The position numbers and the translations under genes are program-made. Shown here piece by piece: positions 44,891 through 56,755 of a DNA stretch of 64,000 nt. The notes under the pieces were generated by a model. That model was not told the DNA's origin, searched no databases, and saw only the letters and a list, made by a program, of their open reading frames with translations. This DNA comes from Muscardinus avellanarius (lineage: Eukaryota; Chordata; Mammalia; Rodentia; Gliridae). Positions within the stretch are counted from its first letter, which is position 1; the number at the start of each line of letters is the position of its first letter. The stretch covers positions 122,684,721-122,748,720 of the forward strand of contig OY726559.1 in assembly GCA_963383645.1 (NCBI GenBank), read 5' to 3'.

Positions 44891-45040
44891 AACTGTGTTG
44901 GGTCATTACCATGTATCCTTTTATCTCCCTTATTATGATTACCTTTTTTTTATTTTTTGGCTTTTTTAGCTTCTTCTTCCCATAAAAGCAGGGGAAAAGT
45001 TGATATGGGGTAAACATGAGTGTCTTTGCAAAACCTGGGT

Positions 45041-45151
45041 ACCTGGCAACTAAGTAAGACCCTGTTTCAAAAAATAAAAAGACTAAAATAATAGGGCTGG
45101 GGGTGTAGCTTGGAGGTAGAATGCCCCCGGGTTCTATTCCCAGTACCACAA
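45041..45151 (+). mobile_element. SINE-A, 5'-truncated
   Basis: Only the end of the B1 half, the linker and the ID half 'gggctgggggtgtagcttgg' remain, ending 'cagtaccacaaaa'. Confidence 0.85.
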
Positions 45152-45692
45152 AAATCTAAAAACTAAAAACAACCCCCTAAATAAACAGCATGTACCATCA
45201 GGCATTATATATATTATATAATACTGAATATTATATAAATATATTCATATATATATATATATATATGAATTTACATTGTTCTCATAATTTGCTGCTAGTT
45301 GGTGGGTTGGTTTAAATATCTACTTCTTATTCTTTAGAAACCCACATTTAAGAATGTGAGTAAAACAACGTGAAATCAAATTTACATAGAGTGAAATATA
45401 TGGGTTTTAATTGTATAATCCATTAAATTTTATAAATGGTGTACCTATAACCAATATTTCAGTCAAGATAGAAACCCTTTCCCTACTGCCATGTAATAGA
45501 TACATTGGAGTGCTTCTAAGATTAAACATTTATTTCTCCAGCTTCTGAGAGTGTGGTAGATAACTCTGTATACAGTTGCTGTTCATCTGTTACTCTCTGA
45601 TGACGAGAGCCCTCTTGACCTTGGTGATGTCTGTTTTCTGGCATTTTTTAGGCAGCATATATCAGTGACTGGTCAATGATGTGGGGGGATAA
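45152..45692. other. Unique DNA with a TA palindrome
   Basis: 45243-45270 is a perfect palindrome (attcat, then AT units, then atgaat). 45420-45500 may be old L1 3' UTR but is not certain. Confidence 0.5.
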
Positions 45693-45707
45693 GGTGTACA
45701 AGGTTTA

Positions 45708-45905
45708 TTTTTTATTTATTTATTTATTTTTGGTGGTACTGGGGTTCCTGGAAGCCCTTCTACCTCCGGGCTACACTCCCAGACCTATTTTATATTTTTG
45801 AAACAGGGTCTCTTACGCCAGCACAGCTGGCTTCGAACCTGCGTGATCCTCCTGTCTCCGCCTCCCAAGCGCGGGGATTACAAGCGTGCGCCACCACGCC
45901 CGGCT
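45708..45905 (-). mobile_element. SINE-B with perfect TSD
   Basis: Young-looking antisense SINE-B with (TTTA)n. The 15 bp TSD 'ggtgtacaaggttta' lies at 45693-45707 and 45906-45920. Confidence 0.95.
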
Positions 45906-46129
45906 GGTGTACAAGGTTTAAAGTTCTTGATTGATGTGCTACATTTGGGATAATTCTCAAAGGTTATCCTAGAATCTCTTTTGTGAGAAGCTCAGTCATT
46001 TGTTGCTTTTCTGTCATAATTCAACTTTTCTTTTGATCCTTTGTACTTCCTTCAACTCCACCAGAGTTATTCAATGAGAATATTTTTTTAATGGACTTTT
46101 CGGCAAGTATCCATCTCAAAGTCTGCTTC

Positions 46130-46490
46130 CCAGGACTCCTAGCATTCAATCTTGCAGACAGATCTCTTATGCCTCCCCTGTCCCTAGCAACCATCTTTTA
46201 ATTCTTTATCACCAGAGATTAGTTTTGCCACTTGTAGAATGTCATATAAATAAAGTGATATAGTATCATCTCTTTGTATCTAGCTTCTTTTTGCTGAAAA
46301 ATGTTATTTCATAGTGTTAATAAACCAGGCATGTATCTATTTAGATATCTTTAAGCATTAAAGCTTTTTAAAGTTTTAGGCTATTATGAATATAGCTGCT
46401 GTAAATAGTCTTTTGTACTTATGTTTGTGGGTATGCATTTTCATTTCTCTAGGGTAAATCCCATGAATTTATAGGCATGCACCACCCACT
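46130..46490 (-). mobile_element. Old L1 3' fragment
   Basis: Antisense: 'tttttgctgaaaaatgttat', 'ctattatgaatatagctgct' and 'ttctctagggtaaat' are typical of the end of L1 ORF2 / 3' UTR in older subfamilies. Confidence 0.65.
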
Positions 46491-47123
46491 GGGCTTATTA
46501 TATCTTTTTAAGTATGGCTCGTCTACTACATTCTGATTCAGAATATCTTTGTAATGGTTCATTTCTACAGGCTTACAAATTGATATTTTCTTAAGCCAAT
46601 GAATTAAAAATGGTGCTCATTAAGTTTACTTATAAATGGCCTGTTTATAATCCTTTAGGTATAAAAACACTTCAGAGAAACTGTTAGAAAGCTTTATGTC
46701 ATTGTTATCTATTTTTAAGTTCAAGATATTGATACATATTTTAATGTAATTATAAGTTGAGGTCCACAGTCTTAGCATTTTAAAAGTACAGTGAAGTATG
46801 AGGTATTGTTAACCATAGGCACAATGTTGTAAAGCTTAGAACCCTGTTCATCTTGAATGTCTGAAAATATGTGTTACTCTTTCCCCATGTACCCCTCTAC
46901 CTCCTGGCAGCCACTGTTCTTTGTGCTTCTGTGAGCTTGACTTTTAGATACCTCATAGTGACGCTTTTGTTGTTTGGTGATTGGTTTATTTCACTTAGCA
47001 TAATTTCTGACAAGTTCACCCAGGTTGTTGTACACGTCACAATTCCCTTTTTTGAAGGTCAGATAATACTTCATAGTATTTATAATACCATTCATTTTCT
47101 TTAGGCATTTGGGTGGCGTCCAC

Positions 47124-47217
47124 TTTTTTTTTTGGTGAGCTTGTGGTGCTGGGAGCCAAATCCATAGCCTTGCACATGCTAGGCATGCACTCTGCCCCTG
47201 CTCAGCCACACCCAGCC
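47124..47217 (-). mobile_element. ID element monomer
   Basis: T9 run, then 'gtggtgctgggagccaaatc...gcacatgctaggcatgcact', antisense. Confidence 0.85.
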
Positions 47218-47574
47218 GTTGGCAGTGACCATGGCAGTGCAGCTGTCTCTTTGATGTTCTAATATTACTTTGGACAGATATCCAGGAGTGGATTGTTGGT
47301 AGTTCTCTTTTTGATTTTGTGAGAAACTTCTGTACTGCTTTTTATAGTAGCTATACATTTTATATTCCCACCAAGAGTGTTCACAGCTTTCATTGTCTCC
47401 ACACTTCTGTCAAAACTTCTTTTCTTATGTATGTGTTTAAAAGCCATTTCAGGTGTGAGAGTGTATCTCATCTTGGTTGTGATTTACATTTCACTGGTGA
47501 TTACTGATGTTCATCTTTTCATATACCTTTTGTTAATTCAAAATTCTTTTCTGGAGAAATATCTATTCAAATCC

Positions 47575-47580
<6 letters not shown>

Positions 47581-47606
<26 letters not shown>

Positions 47607-47784
47607 GCGGTACTGGGGTTCCTGGAAGCCCTTCTACCTCTGGGTTACATTCCCAGACCTATTTTATATCTTTTATTTGGAAACAGGGTCTCTTAAGCCA
47701 GCAAGGCCGACTTTGAACCTGCATAATCTTCCTGTCTCTGCCTCCCAAGCACAGGGATTACAAGTGTGCGCCACCACACCCAGC
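47581..47784 (-). mobile_element. SINE-B
   Basis: Antisense SINE-B with a T26 tail and short TSD 'ccatcaa' on both sides. Confidence 0.9.
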
Positions 47785-48151
47785 CCATCAAATATTTTGA
47801 AAAAGAATTTTTTGGCTTTTATTCATAGTGTAGGAACTATGTATGTTGTGCTTCCCTATTAGATGATCAGATTTATGGTCCAGAGTTGTTCTCTCCCATT
47901 CTGTAGATTGCCTTTTCACTCTGTTGACCGGGTCCCTTTGCTAAGCAGAAGCTTTTCACCTTGTTGTACTTGTTAGTCCTACTTCTTTATTTTTTACTTT
48001 TGTTGTCTGTGCTTTTAGTGTGATATCCAAGAAGTTATTTTCAAGACAAGGTTATGAAAGTTTTCCTTGTTTTCTTGTAGGAAATAAGGCTAAGCCATTT
48101 AGAACTGAATTTTGCATAGAGTGTGAGATCAGGGTTCATTTTTATTCTTTT

Positions 48152-48346
48152 TTTTTTTTTTTTTTTGCGGGTCTGGAGATGGAACCTAGGGGCATTCAAC
48201 CTCCGACCTATACCCCCTGCCCAGTTTTTTATTCTTTATTTTGAAACAGGGTCTCACTAAGTTGCGGAGGCTGTCCGTGAACCGTGATCCTCTAGTCTCA
48301 GCCTCCTGAATGCTGGATTACAAGCATGCGCCACCACGCCCGGCTC
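48152..48346 (-). mobile_element. SINE-A with perfect TSD
   Basis: Antisense dimer with part of the B1 middle missing. TSD 'catttttattctttt' at 48137-48151 and 48347-48361. Confidence 0.95.
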
Positions 48347-48406
48347 CATTTTTATTCTTTTGTATGTGGATGTCCTGTTTTCCTTTTGCCAGTTATTGAG
48401 ATAATT

Positions 48407-48652
48407 TTTTTTTTTTTTTTTTTTTTTGGTAGTACTTGGGTTCCTGGAAACCCTTCTACCTCTGGGCTACACTCCCAGACCTAATTTGGAAACCCGTCTA
48501 CCTCTGGGCTACACTCCCAGACCTAATTTTATACTTTTAAAGTTTGGAAACAGGGTCTCTTAAGCCACCGTGGCTGGCTTCGAACCTGCGTGATCCTCCT
48601 GTCTCTGCCTCCCAAGTGCGGGGATTACAAGTGCGCATTACCACGCCTGGCT
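48407..48652 (-). mobile_element. SINE-B with 42 bp internal duplication
   Basis: Antisense SINE-B whose right half holds a 42 bp tandem repeat (48446-48487 and 48488-48529, one difference). TSD 'gagataat' at 48398 and 48653. Confidence 0.95.
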
Positions 48653-48869
48653 GAGATAATCTTTTTTAAATGTTAGTATTTATCTCTAAATATTCTCTGT
48701 TCTTAGTACTGCTTTTTCCATATTCCATTAAGGTTGATGTGTTGTGTTTGTAATTTCATTTCCCTCAAGGTATTTTCTAATTTCCCTTTTGATTTCTTCT
48801 TTTATTGACTGATTATTTAATAGTATATTCTTTAAAATCCACATACTTGTGATTTTTCCACATTTTATT

Positions 48870-49086
48870 GATTTATTTTTTGTGGTACTGGGAGTGGAAC
48901 CCAGGGGCCTTCTACATCCAAGCTACACCCCCAGTCCTATTTTTTATTCTTTATTTTGAAACAGCGTCTCACTGAGTTGCAAAGGGCTTCACTAAGTAGT
49001 GGAGGCTGTCCGTGAACTGAGATATCCTCCATTCGGTCTCAAGCCTTCCGAATGCTGGGATTACAAGTGTGCACCACCATGGCCCA
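48870..49086 (-). mobile_element. SINE-A
   Basis: Antisense dimer, 'tgtggtactgggagtggaac' to 'gcaccaccatggccc', with a short insertion in the B1 half. Confidence 0.9.
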
Positions 49087-49654
49087 CTCTCCACCTTTTT
49101 TTTTTTTCCTCTTGATTTCTACTTTTATTCATTGTAGTTAGAGAAAATATGTGGTATTATTTCAGTTTTCTTAAATTTTAAGATTTATTTTGATTTAGCC
49201 TGGAAATGTTCTATATGTACTTGATAGGAAAGTATACTATATTGCTGTTGGGTGGAATGTTGTGTATGCCTTAGGTCCATTCGGTTTGTAGTGTTGTTTA
49301 ACATGTTGATATTTGTATTTAAGTTTGGACTGTTGTGTAATTTTGCTTCCTACAGGTTTGGATGATTAAAGCGACCAGTACAGTGTTCATTAAACAGCCT
49401 CAGGAAAATGGTCAACAGAACTTATTGATGAACTTTTGTTTTATAAGTTTTTCTCACCCTGTAAAGATTCCTGTATTCTTTACTAGCTAACCATCTAATG
49501 ACAGGAACTGCAAACTTGATTTCTTATCATTATTTTAATTCTATCTATTTTATGTTAGTATATAGATTGGATCAGTTTTTATTTCTGATTTCTTTCACTC
49601 AGCTAGATTGTGCATTTTGTTGCATATATTACTGGCCTTATTTTTTTTAATTGC

Positions 49655-49696
49655 TGAATCCTGGGGGCATTCTACCTCCGAGCCACACTCCTAGCT
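49655..49696 (-). mobile_element. SINE right-half fragment
   Basis: 'gaatcctgggggcattctac...cacactcctagct', antisense ID-half only, before a complete copy. Confidence 0.75.
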
Positions 49697-49703
49697 TGAT
49701 TTC

Positions 49704-49915
49704 TTTTTTTTTTTTTTCTTCAGTACTGGAGAATGGAACCCAGGGACATTTTACCTCTGAGCTACACCCCCAGCCCTATTTTTTGTTCTTCTGAAACAGA
49801 GTCTCTCTGAGTTGCAGAGGGCCTCACTAAGTAGCTGAGGCTGGCTGTTAACCTGCAATCCTCCTGTCTCAAGCCTCCCAAGTACTGGGATTACAAGAGC
49901 ACCATCATGCCTGGC
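49704..49915 (-). mobile_element. SINE-A
   Basis: Antisense dimer, 'tactggagaatggaacccag' to 'catcatgcctggct'. Confidence 0.9.
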
Positions 49916-49935
49916 TATGCCATAGTTTCTTTCTA

Positions 49936-50130
49936 TTCCTCCTCCCTCCTCCTCCTCCTCTTCCTCCTCTTCCTCCTCCTCCTTTCTTCTTCTTCTTCTT
50001 CTTCTTCTTCTTCTTCTTCTTCTTCTTCTTCTTCTTCTTCTTCTTCTTCTCCTCCTCCTCCTCCTCCTCCTCCTCCTCCTCCTCCTCCTCCTCCTTCTCC
50101 TTCTCCTCCTTCTTCTTCTCCTTCTTCTTC
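49936..50130. repeat. Long (TCC)n/(TTC)n/(TCC)n polypyrimidine tract
   Basis: About 195 bp of pure pyrimidine on the plus strand. The parts are CTC/TTC mix, about 22 TTC units (49985-50050), about 15 TCC units (50050-50096), then mixed units. It abuts the tail end of an antisense SINE. The Glu- and Ser/Pro-repeat open frames across it are artefacts. Confidence 0.95.
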
Positions 50131-50330
50131 AGTACTAGGGATGGAACTCAGGGGCATTTTACCCTGGAGCTGCACCCCCAGCTGTATTTTTTTATTCTTT
50201 ATTTTGAAAGAGGGTCTTACTGAGTTGCAAAGGGCCTCGATAAGTAGCTGAGGCTGGCTGTGAACCCATTTCCTGCTATTTCAGCCTCCCAAATGCTGGG
50301 ATTACTAGCATGCACCATAATGATGGTTAG
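50131..50330 (-). mobile_element. SINE-A after the TTC tract
   Basis: Antisense dimer, 'agtactagggatggaactca' to 'ccataatgatggttagct'. Confidence 0.9.
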
Positions 50331-50618
50331 CTAGGTTGTTTCCAGTTTAAGGTATTATGAATAAAGCTGTCCTTAAGTTATGTAAAAAGGTTCTATGTGA
50401 GCATATTTTTGTCTTGTTTTATTGTGAAGGAGGAACTGTGTGTGTATGTTTTTATATTTTCTGAAACTGCTGGTTTTCCAGTATTTATTAAATTACACAT
50501 TTACAGGATAATGCATGTTTACAGGATAAAAGATTTTAATTGAAAATCTTATTTTTTATCACATTTTTATTATATAATGTTAATGATTTTAATCTGTATC
50601 TAAAATTACTGGCAAATA

Positions 50619-50810
50619 GCTGGGCGTGGTGGCACACACTTGTAATCCCCTTGCTTGGGAGGCGGGGACAGGAGGATCACGCAGGTTCGAAGCCAGCCGC
50701 GCTGGCTTAAGAGATCCTGTTTACAAATAAAAATATATAATAGGTCTGGGACTGTAGCCTGGAGAAGGGTTCCATCCCCAGTACCACCAAAAATAAAAAT
50801 AAAATAAAAT
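50619..50810 (+). mobile_element. SINE-B/A intermediate with perfect TSD
   Basis: SINE-B left half, but the right end reads 'agggttccatccccagtacc' (A-like). The 17 bp TSD 'aaaattactggcaaata' lies at 50602-50618 and 50811-50827. Confidence 0.95.
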
Positions 50811-50827
50811 AAAATTACTGGCAAATA

Positions 50828-51570
50828 ATTTTGATAAACAGCCTCTTTTTAAACTAAAAATTCTCTAAATGTCAAGAGTAATCTGCTTTATTTTAATAGA
50901 TAATGACCAACTTTTCTAACTAATTTTAATAGGTTCAAAATGAGATTAGTGCTGGGACAGATTTTTGATAGAACTATTCATATTTATAAGCTGTGTTTAT
51001 ATTTTAAATACCTTTAACTTTACTTTTAAATTTAAATGCTAATTATTAGAGTTCAAAACTTAGGAACTAGCAGTAATTTTGGCTTACATGCTATAATAAA
51101 TATTCATGAGTGTTTTAATTTATTCCTGTTCTACTAGAGCATTGTGTTAATGTCAGGGGTTTCATCTCAATGCCTTGTTTTTGTGTTTACCTTTATTCTG
51201 TTCTGTGATCATCAGTGTATCCTTTATGAAGTCTACCTTGCAAATGCTCTTGGCTAGGACTAGAGAGAATAAGTTGGAGCTGTTACTATTTGTACAGAAG
51301 TTGTGAAATTTAAAGTAAGTATTGAGCCAATGAGAAAATGTAGAAGTGCTAAAGGAGCCATTAAATATTCAAGACCAGTTTCATGTTCAGTGAATATAAT
51401 ATGCCATATGATTGCAGTTGAATGCAACCAAGTATTTTTGAATGGCAGTTCACTAGAGTGTCACTTCTTAGGAACAGTCTGTGGTTCTTGTGAATCTCTT
51501 TCTCCAGTGCTTAGAACTCTCCCTAGACCATGACAGTAATATGTGTCACAATAAGCAATTTTAAAAAATT
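50828..51570. other. Unique AT-rich DNA
   Basis: No gene. The open frame 51303-51533 shows no domain and no splice context that I would trust. Confidence 0.6.
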
Positions 51571-51764
51571 GTGCGTGTGTATGTGTGGTACTGGGGTTTG
51601 AGCCCAGGGACCTTCTACTTCTAAGCTATACCCCTAGTCCTATTTTATTTTTTTATTTAGAAACGGAGTCTTGCTAAGTTACCATGTACTGCCCTCAGAC
51701 CTGCCATCCTCCTGACTCAACCTCCCAGGTACTAGGATTACAGTTATGTGTCACCATACTTGGG
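51571..51764 (-). mobile_element. SINE, old
   Basis: TG-rich tail, then an antisense dimer ending 'caccatacttggg'. Confidence 0.85.
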
Positions 51765-51859
51765 TAATAAATATTTTTTACTATTAGGGTTAGAAGGGGA
51801 GAGGCAAATGTAAGTGGATGTTCAGAAGTTTTAAACATAAAAGGACAACACTAATGCTC

Positions 51860-52071
51860 TTTTTTTTGTTCCCCTGGTACTGGTGATGGAACCCAGGGGC
51901 CTTGTACCGTTGAGCTACACCCCCAGCCTTATTTTTAGTTTTATTTTTGAAACAGGGTCTCGCTGAGTTGCAAAGGGCCTCACTAAGTAGCTGAGGTTGT
52001 CCAATAACTGTGATCCTCAGGTCTCAGTCTCCTGAATGCTGGGATTACAAGCGTGCACCACCACGCCCAGC
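51860..52071 (-). mobile_element. SINE-A
   Basis: Antisense dimer, 'cctggtactggtgatggaac' to 'accaccacgcccag', with an approximate 'cactaatgct' / 'cactagcact' flank. Confidence 0.9.
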
Positions 52072-53899
52072 ACTAGCACTACTGACCATAAACATTAGTC
52101 ATACACATCAGGACAAACATTCTATTTCAGGTTGCAGAATTTGGAATTTATTCTGTTTTCAATGAGACTGAAAATGCTTATTTTTGCTTTATATATCTTG
52201 GAGTAATATGTATTAGAGGAGTGTTTTGGGAAGATTGCATTAACAGGAAATTATAAACAAGTGGCACATCATGAAATAATGTTTTCTGAAGATTAAAAGG
52301 GACTTACAAGTACCAGAGTCTTAATGGGTATATCACAAAACCCCAAAGTATAAAGTTGACTTAGGAGACATAAGGAACACTCAGTGTAAGGGTGTCGGAG
52401 AGACAAGAGACTACCTGTGATATTAGAAATACTGATAATAAGGGTGGGGATCTCACCCAAAAGCATATGAGGAAGACATAAAAGGCATGTGTAAAATGTG
52501 ACTTTAGATATGGCAGTGCAGCCAGATACTCAAATGAAAGCTCTCAGCAAGTCTGGGAGAGTCCAAATGGTAGCAAGGTTTGTTAGGTAGGTAAAATACA
52601 GATTCTGGCTGATTTCCTGTTTTTGTAAATAATATTTGAACAGAACCCCTCCTACTTACTTATATCTTGCCTCTAGCTTTTGTGATATAGTAGTAGAATT
52701 GGATAGTTGGTGTGGAGAGTGGCTGGCTTCCAGTTGCCCTAAAAAAAACTTACTTTATGCCCTTTATTCTACAAAATTTGCTGACCTTTGATATAGAGAT
52801 CTAAGAAATGAAGACCAAGAAGGCAGCCATTGCTTTTTATGTTGAGGATGATTTTAATTACATGAAAGAGTTTAGTTTTATCTTGGGAAAATGTTTGCTG
52901 AGATCCTGCTGTGTGCCTGGCAGTTGGTTTTGCTGGCATGGTTTAGGAAGAAGCTAGATAGCAAGAGATTGATTAATGAATGTGTAAATAAAGGCATGAA
53001 AGTAAATGTAAAATTTCTTTTGTGAGTATGGAAAGAAATGAGCAAAATTTGAAAGGTATATAAGTAGGAGATTTTTTTAAGTATGGGCAAATATGAAAGG
53101 ACATTTTTTATGGATTTCCTCTGCAGAGGCAGAGTGTGTTGCCATTATAGGAATTAATGGTCTAAGACTTGATCGCAGGGAGTACATGGGCCTCATTACA
53201 GGAAACAAATAGAATTGTTTGTAGAATTAAGTTAAGAATAGTAATTGCTCACACAGCTGTTTTTAAATAGCAAATTGTGTTAGGTAATCAGCAAAAATCT
53301 ACTAAAATGTACTTGATAGTTACACAGAAACTGCTTTATTGGTACTGACTTAAGGGCCTCATGGGTACTATAAAAATAAATAAACCAAAAACCTTTGTAT
53401 GCAGTTTTCATGTTGGTATAGTATTATATTTTTATGTAATGTGTAAGTGCAGTTGTAGTGTTTTCTTCTCCCTTTTCTAACCACAAAAACCAAATATAAT
53501 TGTCTTTTTCAAGAAGAGCCCCAGCATGAACTTTATGAGCTCACAGAGCAGTGAGGTGTGTTCTTAGTGATAGAAGGAATATCTATTTGATTGCTTCTCT
53601 GTCTTCCTAGATAAAAATATAATGTTTTATTGTATGGCTGGATTTAGGCCTACTAATTTATGTGTTTTCTGTTTATTTAGTCTGTATTTTGTTTGACTAC
53701 ATCCATTCTGTCTTTTGGATTTGGATTGTCTTAGGACTTCATTTTATTAGATAATTTTAAAATGCTATCTCTGCTGTGTTTTTTTTTTTTAAAGGGGGCT
53801 TGCTTTTCTAAGGATGCTAAAACACATTAGCTTTTCACTGACTACTTAATCTTTTACAACTTCACATGAACTGCAGACATCTCTGACCTCGCAGGCCCT
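52072..53899. other. Mostly unique DNA
   Basis: 1.8 kb without a supported gene. 52745-52795 ('aaaatttgctgacctttgat') may be the end of an old DNA transposon, and 52896-52925 may be MIR/L2-like. Both are weak. Confidence 0.5.
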
Positions 53900-55420
53900 T
53901 TTGCCTTGTGGATCTGCTCACTGCTCTTCTTTATGCTGTGGTTGTTAGGTCTTTTTCATCTAAATGCATTGTGACTCCTATGAGGGAACGTTACTTTTGT
54001 TTTAAACAGCTGTGTTTAAAAGACATTAAGAGGAGAGGAGAAAGTCCTTATACACTCTTTCATTTTTCTGTTTTTCCTTCCTCAAGATCCAGGCCTCCTC
54101 CTGATAATATTTTCCTTTAATCTGAAGAACTTCTTTTAGAATTTCTTGTCCCAAAGTTACGTTGGGAATGTAATTCTGAATTTTTTTTGTTTGAAAACAT
54201 TACTATTTCTTCATTCTTTAAAGATATTTTTGCCAGCTGTAGAATTCTGATTGATAGTCTCCTTTCCCTGTTTTCCTGCCCCACCCCATACCCACATTCT
54301 GGAGATCTTTTTCCACATCTACTAGCATCTGTAACTTCTGAGGACAAGTTTGTTAGTAATTTTGAATTGCTCTTCACTGTAATATTTCCCTTTCTGGTCA
54401 TTTTTCAGGTGGGTCTTTAATTTTGGTTGTCAGCAGGTGATAATGATGTGCCTCTGTGTGGGTTTCTTCCTCTTTATCCGGCTAGAGGTTTCACTGAGTA
54501 TAGTGTCCATTTGAAATTTATGTATGTCACCATGGTTGTGAAATTACGGGGGTCATTATTTCTTCAACTACTTTTTTCCTACCCTATTCTCTCATTGTAC
54601 CTATGTTAGACTTTCAAATACCTTTTCTTAGGAATCTGAAGACCTGTTAATATTCTTTTGATCTTTTACCTCTTTTTATCAATTGAGTACTTTTTATTCA
54701 TCTGGCATCAAATTTACTCTTTTCCCTGTCATCTCCATTCTTAAGCCTATCCAGGACATTTTATTTTAAATGTTTTATTTGGTCTTTTAAAATGCTTTCT
54801 TTTTCTTTGAGTTCCCCAATCTTTTCACTCATTTGAAATATAGGTTCTTTACTCATTGAGTACATTTATAATATCTGCTTTAATGTCCTTATTTGAAAAT
54901 TCCCACATATTGGTCATTTTGAGCCTGGCCTCTGCTAATTATCTTTTTCCTTGAGATTGGGTTACATTCCTAATCAAAATTTTGTATGTTAGGAATCTTA
55001 TTTGTGGAAATTTTGGTTTCTTTCACGTTTCTCCAGAGTTTATTTCTTTGTTCTTAGTGAGCTACTATTTTGGTTAGATTCAAAGTGAAAATTCTCTCTT
55101 TCCGGAGGATGGCAGCGGCTCAGATCTCTATTTGATTCTTTAGCCTCAGGTTTGATTATTTAGTCCGAGCTGTCTTGGCCCTACTCTGTATGTGTGCTCT
55201 AGGGGCTTAAAGACTTGAGTAGACATATACCTGGGCTTGGGGCACGTCTATCCTTTAGGAATTCTGTCTTGACTTTTTGGTGACGATTCTGGCTTTCTCC
55301 TCTTTTTCTTTTGGGCCAGAAAGATAGTGGGGGGGTATTGGGATTTTAGTTGCTTTGGGTTAGGCGCCCTCCTCCACGACAGAGCTTTCAGAATGGGAAA
55401 CTCAGCTGTGCTGGTCCTCT
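53900..55420 (-). mobile_element. Old LINE (L1M/HAL1-like), ORF1 and 5' region
   Basis: Antisense text typical of old L1/HAL1 ORF1 (54200-54420: 'tctttaaagatatttttgcc') and of the region upstream ('tctgctttaatgtccttatt' at 54875, 'gagattgggttacattcct' at 54954). The 55290-55420 part would be its 5' region. Open frames on both strands are short and not supported. Confidence 0.6.
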
Positions 55421-55477
55421 AAAAGATGTCAGAAAGAAAAACTCACTCATTCTGGTCCCCCATAGATACTGAGGACC

Positions 55478-55478
<1 letters not shown>

Positions 55479-55526
<48 letters not shown>

Positions 55527-55554
55527 CGCACACGCGCGCGCGCATGCACGTGTA
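55479..55554. repeat. (TG)n followed by alternating CG/CA tract
   Basis: About 76 bp of nearly uninterrupted purine-pyrimidine alternation: (TG)n, then GCGCGCGCACACGCGCGCGC, then ATGCACGTG. A strong Z-DNA and cruciform candidate. Confidence 0.95.
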
Positions 55555-55959
55555 TTATATATAGCCACCCCCCCAGGATTTATAATATCTATTTGTAGGA
55601 GCTTACTACATCATATTGGAAAGGGAAGTCTAAGTCAGTTTTTTGAGATTTTCCCAAAACTTTGTAGCCTACATTTTAAAACAATATTCTCTTTTAAAAT
55701 GATAATTATTTTCCTATTCCTCAAACATTTATTTAGATTGGCATTACTGCTTTATTTTATTTATTATTTTATGAATATATATATTTATTTTTTCTCTTTT
55801 TAATATAGCAATTTATCCAAAATTAACAATGATAATCTCACATAACAGATTAATTTGACTGATGTCAAATTTTTGATCACTTTCAGATAACATTTTAATA
55901 TTTCTTTCTTGTTTTCTTTCTTACCAGAGGATATTTTTTTTAAGGAGAAACTATCATAC

Positions 55960-56755
55960 ATTTATTTTTTTAAATCTATTCTAACATGAAATATGAACTC
56001 TAAATACCCAAAACAATCTCAAAAAAGAACACAGCTAGAAGATGTACATTTTCTGATTTCAACTTTATGAAGCTAGAATAATTGAAACAATGTAGTACTG
56101 CTATAAAGGCAGATATATAAACCAGTGGAGTAAAATAAAAAGCCTAGAAATAAATTCTAACATATATGGTTATTTTGACAAAGTTTCCAAGAACATTTGG
56201 TGAAAGAAATAATAATCTTTTCACTAAATATTGTTGAACAATAATAATTACATGAAAAAGAATAAAATTACAAATATTAGCTCAAAATAGATAAAAGACC
56301 TAAATGTAAATCTTAAGACTATAAACTTTTAGAGAAAAACCTGGGTCATAAAAGTTCACAACATTGAAATTGGCAGTGTCTTCTTGGATATCCAAAGGCA
56401 CTAGCAACAAAAGAATAAACAAACAACATAAAAAATAAAAAAGTATTGTACATCGAAAACAATGTAAACAGAATTAAAAATTACTGGTAGAATGGGATAA
56501 AATATTTCCAAATGCTATATCTGAAGGTATATTATTATTCCAAATAGAAATCCCCCAAATTAGCAATAATATAAGCAAATAATACAATTTAGAAATAGGT
56601 AAAAGACTAAAATAGGTAATCTCTAAAGATTTTTATATGACCAATAAACACATGAATATCACTCATCATTATCATAATATAACTAATCATTAAGGAAATA
56701 CAAATAAAAACTATAGTGAAATACTATTTCACATTTGTTAGGATGGCTACTTAAC
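55960..56755 (+). mobile_element. Old L1 ORF2 3' part
   Basis: Sense, diverged L1 ORF2 ('ataaaccagtggagtaaaat', 'ataaaagacctaaatgtaaa', 'tttgttaggatggctact'). It stops abruptly at the border with a minus-strand L1. One of only two L1 insertions here whose 3' end points along the plus strand. Confidence 0.75.

Larger units (their letters stand above)
46750..49400 (-). mobile_element. Old L1 remnant, 3' UTR through ORF2
   Basis: Antisense, about 1.6 kb of L1 spread across 2.65 kb by four SINEs and an ID. Landmarks in order are 'catttaggcat' 3'-end sequence near 47100, ORF2 C-terminal 'ccaccaagagtgttcac' near 47370, and ORF2 interior 'tcttttattgactgattatt' near 48800. Around 49150-49300 it corresponds to a region nearer the ORF2 front. 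All frames are broken. Confidence 0.75.

Noticed and set aside
44769..45149. 126-codon minus-strand open frame
   Set aside because: The start lies in a SINE and the rest crosses a MIR-like fragment.
49933..50251. Open frames of poly-Glu, poly-Ser/Pro and similar on both strands
   Set aside because: They are translations of the TTC/TCC microsatellite and the adjoining SINE.
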